Shown here: piece after piece, positions 57,474 through 64,000 of the stretch | Layout of the letters: every line of letters starts with the position of its first letter | How positions within the stretch are numbered: the stretch's first letter is position 1 | Assembly (NCBI RefSeq): GCF_003711515.1 | Contig: NW_021167083.1 | Location: forward strand, 2,489,451-2,553,450 | Direction: 5' to 3' | Source of the DNA: Sodiomyces alkalinus F11 | Lineage: Eukaryota; Ascomycota; Sordariomycetes; Glomerellales; Plectosphaerellaceae | DNA length: 64,000 nt | Made by a program: the position numbers and the translations under genes | The notes under the pieces: generated by a model | Told to the model about the DNA's origin: nothing | The model's input: the letters and a program-made list of their open reading frames with translations, nothing else | The model's database searches: none

Positions 57474-60400
57474 CGCCCTTAAATTTATCCTCTAGGTCCT
57501 CTAAATATTCCATCCGGATTTATACTAGCTATTTTTACTATAGCCGTTCCCGTATATCTATCACGCCCACCTAGGGCCTAAATATCTTAAATTTCTCGCC
57601 GTATAACGCTTTTATTAATCCGTTTACTACTATATCCGCGGTCATAACATACGTTATAAGTATTTACCCTTATTCCTTTACTTAACGTAACTAATGGCCG
57701 TGGATATCGATATAGCGAAGGCGCGTTATTAATATGCTAATCTCTTAAGTAACTAACCAAATCGTTTAGTTATTATCGTATAGGATCCTTAATTTCGAAT
57801 CGTTAAATTCCACTTCTATACCACGTAATAGGCGTTATATAAAGATATCCTTTTTTATACCTTATACTAACGCTAATGGCTCTGCTTCCGTTATTAATAT
57901 CGTGACCGTATCTTGCTTATTAGCACGCGACGCGATTATACCGCTGAATAAGCGGATCACGAACGCTTAACTACTCTTTCGGTTAAGGGTATTATCGATA
58001 AATAAGGTGATAGTGTATATTTCGATAGTATGACTACCCCCTATTTCTAACGTAAACGATTAGCTATTAATTAGATAAAGAATTAGATAATCGGCGGCTT
58101 CGTGGTGTTTAGGGCTTAAATTAATATTAAAACCATATAGCCTACATACTATAAACACGATATCAGGCCGCGATATCACTACTACGTATAGTATAGAACC
58201 TATATTCCGTTAATAGCTTCTAACGTTAGTCAAGGTCCTTGAATAGGGCAGTAGTTCTGCGATTTTAATTAGTTATATTAGGCGATAGTTACTGGTATGC
58301 TTACTATAGCAGTTTAGCTTGAAGAGGTATTCTAATTTTATAACGTAGTCGCGTTACGATGGCTAGATCTTATATACGGCATGGTCGCGAATAACCTTAA
58401 TACTAAGGAACTATTATAGACGATCGCTACCTTATAGGTTATAGTGGCGTTATAGGTTATTAATAGCCAGCTTTATCTATACCTTATATTATTTCTTATA
58501 AGTAATAACGATATCGTTAACGTAGAAAGACTGGATTAAGCCGCGATGTAGAAAATAACACGGTTCTTATAGTACTATCTAAAAACCATCCGCTAAAAGG
58601 ATAGCCAGAAAGTGCTTTTACTAAAGTAATAAGAACTCCTTAAGCCTATATAACGCCGTTTTTAGGTATAAACGGCTCCTAGGGGCTAGAAAACCTGGCG
58701 GCGGGTATATAAAGATATCGTGGGGGAGAGGCGCGTATATAAACGCGTTTATAACGTCGAATTATAATAGTATAACGTTAAAATAGGCGGCGATAGCTAT
58801 TAAGACGCGGAATAACCGTCCAGCTATCGTTATTATATACGTCTTCTCAAGAGAGGATTAATACTACTAATCTCCTCGTACTATAAACCTTATCTTATAT
58901 TTATATACAAACCTATACTTATCGATTTTATATATTATCACTTATATCGAATTAATACCCTAATTTCTATCTATTACGGACGCCGGTACCTGTATCTATA
59001 ACCCTATCTCCTCGTTACTCCGTAAATTGTCTTCGTATACTTATTGGAATAAGTGGCTATAAGGATATAAGAGTATATCGCGAGGGTCTTTCGGAGGAGG
59101 AGGGAGATGTTTACGATAGACCTTCGTAGCCGCCGGGGTTATATTTCCCGAGGCAGCCGTTAGGGCTGTGGACTCGAGTAATAGCGATAAACGCCGTTAT
59201 AGCGTTATAGGCGTGGTCCTCTTTAACCGTAAAGTAATTAGTAGAGTTTTATCTAATAAATATATATCCGGGGCGTAGCGGCTAGCGTTAAACGCTACTA
59301 CCTAATAGTCTCTTTTCTAGCTATCGCCTTACCGGTTAGAGCGCGCTCCTTTATCTATAAGGAACCCTATAGCCGTTCTTATAGGGATATCGCGGTATCG
59401 TGTTCCTCTATCTAAGAGAAAGCCTATAGCCGTAGGGATATCACGACGATTACCTAAGATCACGGTCACTATTAGCGCTATAACCGATAACAGGGTTTCC
59501 ATAAAGTAGGAAGCTATAGACTAGTAGGCTGCTATAGACGGGGATTAAGCGTTATACTAGCTAAATCACATAGTTTATAACTTAAGTCTTATCCTCCTGG
59601 ACTTAAGATGGCCTGCTTTACCCACTTATGGCTAGATATTACGGACTATAACCTTAACGATGGGATCCGGGGGGAACTAGCCCCGTTAAAGGGTTAAGTT
59701 TAAAATAAGCAGTTCTATAACGGGGGGGGGGGGGTCCTTAGCTTATACGTTTATAAACAGCCGTGAATCTTTAACCCTCTCCTACTCGATCTAACTAATT
59801 AGACTTTTTAGTTGTTCCTTGGTTAATTACCGGAGGTTGTCCTTAGAGACGTTAATATTGCTATTAAAAACGATATATTCGTTAAAATCCATATCGCGCG
59901 TGCTAATAACGTGGTTACGGGTACGGCGGCCTAGCACCTAGATCGAGAAGATATTAATAGAATCGTAGCCGATAAGATAACTAATATAAGCACAAGGAGT
60001 AATACGATTTATTATCTTATTAGCACTCTTTTAGGCGTCCTTTATTATAGTATACGCCTTATAGCCGTATACTCGAAGATATAATAAAATCGGCTTCCTG
60101 TTAAAGAGGACCTCGTATAGCATTTTCTAATCCTTTTACTACCTTCGTGGCGTCCGGTTATAGACGTACGCGGCCGTGGAAATAGCCTTAGGCTATATAA
60201 ATAGCGGCACCTTAGCGTGGATATTTATCGCACGACCTTTTAAAATCACCATAGTAATAGCATATTCGGCACCGGCGTTCTACGCTTAAGTATTAGTAGT
60301 AGATGCCTTTAATAGGATACCCTCCTCGTGTAGGAAGAGAGTCATATCGTTAGATTAAGTTAGCTTATTATTAGCTTCCAAAACACGTACCTTATAACCT

Positions 60401-60950
60401 AATTAACGGTCTACCTAGGCGAGGAATTCCTTAATTATTACGAGGATATCCGTTACTAGTTTACTCTTTATAACGTAGGTGGCCGTAAAACCACTATAAC
60501 GGTCCGTAAACAATATAAACCGTGAATCCCTATCGGACGTTTAGTTAAAATGCGTGAAATTAATCGTCTACTATTCACCCATATAGGCAGGTACGGTATA
60601 AGGGCGCCTGCTAATATACTATGTTATTTTTATAAGCTTATAGACCTCGTAGTAGATAGTTATTAGTGCCTTAAACTTGACCCCCTACGTCTGCTCTTTT
60701 AGGTGCCTAAGAGGCATAGAGCTAGTATGCCCTAGTTGTAGATACTATAAGATACCCTCCGTAGTGCTTAGATATGGTATCGTCGATTTATAGACGCCTT
60801 TTCGGGTAGAAGAAAAGCCTAGAAAAGTAGCCGCAGATTAGTCAGAATTATAGGGCACGTACTTAATAACGGTCTAATCGAAGTGATGACTTAGGTAGCA
60901 TAGTATAGATCTATCAGTACGTTAAAAGGAGTTATTTAGTAGCTTCTAAT
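57474..60950 (-). pseudogene. Copia D pol: integrase, RT, RNase H
   Basis: On the minus strand: integrase core FILFTDRYSGFTATYV near 60530-60480, LVTDILVIIKEFLAQVDRQL near 60460-60400, integrase end near 60130-60000. A variable Ser/Arg-rich linker follows (59750-59150, with a G13 run at 59722-59734). The RT catalytic box is read as YVND at 58524-58513. The RNase H end ADIVVNGLIKAL lies near 57640-57600. It continues into 51187 and left of Copia B. Gln-type stops. Confidence 0.75.
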
Positions 60951-62870
60951 CCTACTAATATTCTCGCCGTTATAGGCGTTAGTTAAAGATTAAATTATAT
61001 ATAAAATCCTTATAGTATACGATATTCAAGAGTCTAAAATTATGGCCTCTCATTAGTCTGTTTAATCTCACGGTTATATTACCGTAACCTTTAATAAGCA
61101 GGTATAAACTACCGGCTACTACGTAGGCCCCTATATAGCGGGTATAAAATCAGAAAAACGGGAAAAATCGATAAGAATATAAATAGTAGCGCCGGAATCC
61201 AGGATAGTAGAGGCTCGAAGAGGGTAGCTAGTCGCAGTACTAGCCGTAAATATAGCGACGTAAGAGACGCTAGTACGGACGCTGCTATAGTTAAGTCACG
61301 CCTTTTTAAGATATATAGAGTCCCGACTTATATCTTTCTTTACCTTCTGTATAGCACGTAGTTCTTTTATTTCCGCGCGTATCGCAGGGTTATATTTAAG
61401 GATCTTTTAAACGGTTATTTTACTGCTTTTGTACGTAATCTACCCCTTTATTAGTATTTCCGGGAATAGGTAGTAGTAGGTATTAATATCGTGACTAGGG
61501 ATAGTATAAACGCGGTAGGGTTCCTGTTACTGTAAAGCAGATTAACGTCTTTTAGAAGAAGAGCGGTTAGTTAAAGTAATAGAAGGTATAGCTATAAATA
61601 CTGCGGTAATAGGATTCTTAGCTTTATTCTTCCGATAGTGATATGCCTGACCGATAAATCCCTGGCCAGCCAGTACTATAGGACCTGTAAGCCAGGCTTT
61701 TCTCGAGGGGTAAACTTTAGGTACAAAAAATGCGGTGTGATAAAGATATCTTCTCTAAACTAAGGGGGTACGCCCCTAGGACTTAAGTATTCCACGGGTA
61801 AACCCCGTGGAATCCTCGGCTCTTACGTACAGGAACCCGGGGGATTCCCCGGTGTTCACCAATCATACCCCAGGGAAGCCATGGTGTACCCCAAAGGTAC
61901 CCCGTGGTACGCCCTGGTATTCCCGGTGGAATCTGGGGCGTATCAGATAGCCGCCCTTCCTTTTAGGCTTAGCTATAGTCTTTATGGTATCTTCACCCTC
62001 TTCGCTTCTAATATATAGTGCAGGGAATACTATAACGCGATATTTACCGCGCTTTCCTTAGTTCTTAAGTCTAGTCTCGATATATCGTTATCTAAGGGTA
62101 TTAAGATCCTCGGAGAGGACTACTTCCTTATTTAAGAGGCGTCTCTTAGCTTCGGTCTAGTCGCGGCTAGCTATCCCGCGGATCCCTTTAAAGAAGTCTA
62201 CTACCTAGATATACGTTACGGGCGTCGATTTAACCTCTTTAAGATATTTTAATAGTTCCTGCTGTCTTACTAACTACTCCTATAGCTTCTTAAGGCTATT
62301 CGAAGTCGTACGGACGTATTTATTCTACTTTTCGTAGATATCTATATAGTATCTAGTTATATAGTAAGCAGTATCGCGTTAAATAGCTTTATATACTCCT
62401 TAAGGGGTAGTGTTATATAGGGGTAGCTTACGGCTTTTATCGATAATATTAATCTACTATATGAGTACGGCGTTAATACCTTTAGCGTATTTATAGTGGT
62501 TATCCCTTTATATCTTCTAGCGGTATATTATAGATTCGTAGGCGCGCTAACCGCCGGCTATTATATTTAATAGCTACATAGGCGTAGCGCCTACTTATAT
62601 AACTACAATTAACGCTTAGAATTTACCGTAGGTAGGTAAAGTAGGCTTTTAAGGAGGGGGAATAAGTTTATGAGGGTATAGATATTCCTAGACTTTATTA
62701 TTAATGGCGGTAGCTTTATAGTGGCTACGCTAAAGCTCCTAATCGTGATAGGTTTTATAGGTAATAGGCTAGTATTCGGATATATTAATAATTAATAGAT
62801 ACGCTATATTAACGCGGCTAGATAGTTTTTTAATCGGTAGTAGTAAAGGTAAAAAAGGTAGGTTATCACT
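60951..62870 (-). pseudogene. Copia D gag and protease
   Basis: Minus-strand frame equal in order to C (5590-7500) and K, split at 61639-61945 by a solo LTR. The protease-to-integrase segment lies near 61130-61000 (text like VRLNRLMRG seen in C). The gag start is near 62850. Many Gln-type stops. Confidence 0.65.
61639..61945 (-). repeat. Solo LTR of the E/G Gypsy family, hardly RIPped
   Basis: 307 bp, TGATATGCC to GGGCGTATCA, with perfect TSD GATAG (61634-61638, 61946-61950). Read on the minus strand it aligns with the G LTR. CpA and TpG are frequent (for example GGCCAGCCAGTACTATAGG), unlike everything around it. It probably results from LTR-LTR recombination of a later insertion. Confidence 0.85.
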
Positions 62871-62876
62871 TAGTAA

Positions 62877-62890
62877 GTAAGACTCTTAAT
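62877..62890 (-). other. Primer-binding site of Copia D, tRNA-Lys(CUU) half type
   Basis: The plus strand reads GTAAGACTCTTAAT, abutting the LTR at 62891. See K and C for the same site. Confidence 0.65.
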
Positions 62891-63093
62891 TATTGGATAA
62901 AGCGTAGTCAAAATCATTATAAAATAGGTCAAGATTAATTAAGGCAATTATGTATAATTATAACTATGTTAGACCGTCAGAGAACCGCTGCCACCGTATT
63001 TTATATAGTGCAGATTCTGTAAGCGTCTACCCGGATTGTAATCTTGGCAATCCGGCCCGTTACGTAACCGAAAAGACTATGGTCTGCTCGATA
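62891..63093 (-). repeat. 5' LTR of Copia D
   Basis: Right LTR, TATTGGATAAAGCG to TGCTCGATA, 203 bp, followed by TSD AGTAC. A 62-codon plus-strand open frame here is a chance ORF. Contains the stem CCGGATT-N11-AATCCGG near 63031-63055. Confidence 0.9.
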
Positions 63094-63098
63094 AGTAC

Positions 63099-63213
63099 TG
63101 CTACGAACGTAAGGCTGGCTACTTATTACGGACTTTAAAGTGGGCCAGCGTCAGTGTAGTATTAGAGGATAGATTTTCACTTAGTAAGACTCTTAATTAT
63201 TAAATAAAGCGTA
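63099..63213 (-). mobile_element. Relic of another family-C Copia (primer site and LTR edge)
   Basis: TTAGTAAGACTCTTAAT then TATTAAATAAAGCGTA at 63181-63213 repeats the primer-site/LTR junction of family C, then homology stops. The first about 75 bases (63099-63175) keep CpA/TpG and match nothing else here. Confidence 0.55.
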
Positions 63214-63354
63214 CCCGTGCCATGCCCTACTTATATTAGTTCGTTAAAACTTACTAGCCTATAAGCTAGTACTCGATAATTATATATTTAAGATAGTTAT
63301 ATCACTATTTTCTACCGATTTTAAAGCTATTTATAACTATCGCGATAATATAAC
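63214..63354. other. AT-rich sequence, 3' of transposase
   Basis: No frame or repeat recognised. In the sense of the transposase (minus strand) it lies just downstream and could hold the 3' untranslated region and terminal repeat. Confidence 0.3.
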
Positions 63355-64000
63355 CTAATAACCTATCCCCCACGTGGTATATAGCTTACCTAGTCGCTTA
63401 GCCTTCCTCTAAGCCCTACCTATCTTTATAGCGTCCTCCCCTACCTTTTTATACGCTCTTTACTTCTTTAAACGCGTAGTGTCTATAATACGCTCTGCCT
63501 TCGTAACCTTATCCTTAACGCGTTATTTAGCTATCCTACGCGCCTTATTCACGGTTAAGACGCCTCCGTGCTATAGCTAGAGGTTCCTAGTAGCACGGCG
63601 TTAGTGGGTAATAGCCTCGGCTAGCTTTATACGCGCGAGGTCCCTCTTTACTTAGATTAATTCGGACGCTAAAGGTAACGACCCCTTAATAAAGGTTATC
63701 ACTTTACGTTACGTGGTAAGATCTAATTCCGCCTTATCACGTAAACTACGCCTAATTCTACGGGCAGAACGATATATCTAATAAAGGGTTATAAGCATTA
63801 CCGAGTTTAAGGACCTATTAGAAGGGGTAGGAGGCGGGGTAGGTATCCGAGGTCTACGCTCTTCTAACTACTATAGGATAACCTAAGGGTTAAATAGATA
63901 AATCCCTATTTTCCTAAAACCTAAATGGATTATTAGTTACTTAAACGCCTACTTATATACGCGCTTAAGTAATAAAAGGAATTCAAACTTTATACTATTA
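63355..64000 (-). pseudogene. pogo/Fot1-type DNA transposase, C-terminal part
   Basis: Minus-strand frame from the window edge to a TAG at 63357-63355, about 215 codons. It reads GFRKIGIYLFNP, stop, VIL near 63920-63875, then RIPTPPPTPSNRSLN, the usual post-catalytic part of fungal pogo-like transposases. A helical region follows: RKVITFIKGSLPLASELI, HGGVLTVNKARRIAK and a Lys/Arg/Ala-rich end. The catalytic DDE core and the DNA-binding domain lie outside the window. Gln-type stops show RIP. The element would move by cut and paste, usually into TA. Confidence 0.8.

Larger units (their letters stand above)
50896..63093 (-). mobile_element. Copia D (family C), complete, minus strand, with nested B and solo LTR
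   Basis: LTRs of 203 bp at both ends and a perfect TSD AGTAC (50891-50895, 63094-63098). Without Copia B and the solo LTR it is about 5.6 kb. Gene order on the minus strand: 5' LTR (right), Lys-type primer site, gag, protease, integrase, RT, RNase H, 3' LTR (left). Reference copy for C, H and K in this window. Confidence 0.9.

Noticed and set aside
59722..59734. G13 run in Copia D and C12 run at 41684-41695 as G-quadruplex or regulatory sites
   Set aside because: Single homopolymers prone to length error; no conserved partner tracts in related copies.
62950..63138. 62-codon plus-strand open frame
   Set aside because: Antisense within the D LTR and running past its end into flanking DNA; no conservation.

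Overview
The window looks like a gene-poor heterochromatic block of a filamentous ascomycete (Pezizomycotina). I see no intact host gene, no rRNA or tRNA gene, and no bacterial-style operon. Almost all of it can be assigned to nested, decayed transposons carrying the mark of repeat-induced point mutation (RIP). CpA/TpG is strongly replaced by TpA while CpG stays common. Nearly every stop inside a recognisable frame is a TAG or TAA where CAG or CAA is expected. Cys and His codons of zinc knuckles have become Tyr codons. No long open frame is expected to be functional.

Layout. 1-2433: minus-strand unclassified LTR-like element L with a decayed frame of about 540 codons that runs off the left edge. 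2434-3786: LTR plus gag fragment J of the Gypsy family F, minus strand. 3787-5428 and 5429-8083: two family-C Copia copies, K (minus) and C (plus), head to head. 8084-20499: complete Copia A split by a full-length Tad-like LINE (11400-17610). 20500-21986: 3' end of an E-like Gypsy (G). 21987-41640: Copia H (family C, minus), containing a 1.2-kb non-autonomous miniature LTR element I (22761-23935) and Gypsy/chromovirus F (24032-41286). F is itself split by Gypsy/chromovirus E (28234-38263). 41641-42440: non-coding. 42441-49372: Copia M, more AT-rich and less RIP-damaged. 49378-50890: AT-rich and minisatellite DNA. 50896-63093: Copia D (family C, minus), containing complete Copia B (51188-57468) and a fresh solo LTR (61639-61945). 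63099-63213: another family-C relic. 63355-64000: C-terminal part of a pogo/Fot1-type DNA transposase, minus strand.

Insertion order was read from target-site duplications (TSDs): F in H (CCTCT), I in H (CGTGG), E in F (CTAA), LINE in A (TAGCTACTA), B in D (ATAGC), D itself (AGTAC), solo LTR in D (GATAG), M (GCTTT).

The most interesting signals are: a decayed antisense ORF of about 500 codons between pol and the 3' LTR of F; an extra sense ORF of about 540 codons after pol in E with a matching C-terminus in G; the long unrecognised frame in L; the miniature element I with an array of small hairpins; and primer-binding sites that fit 5' tRNA halves, initiator Met for A/B/I/M but Lys(CUU) for the C/D/K family.
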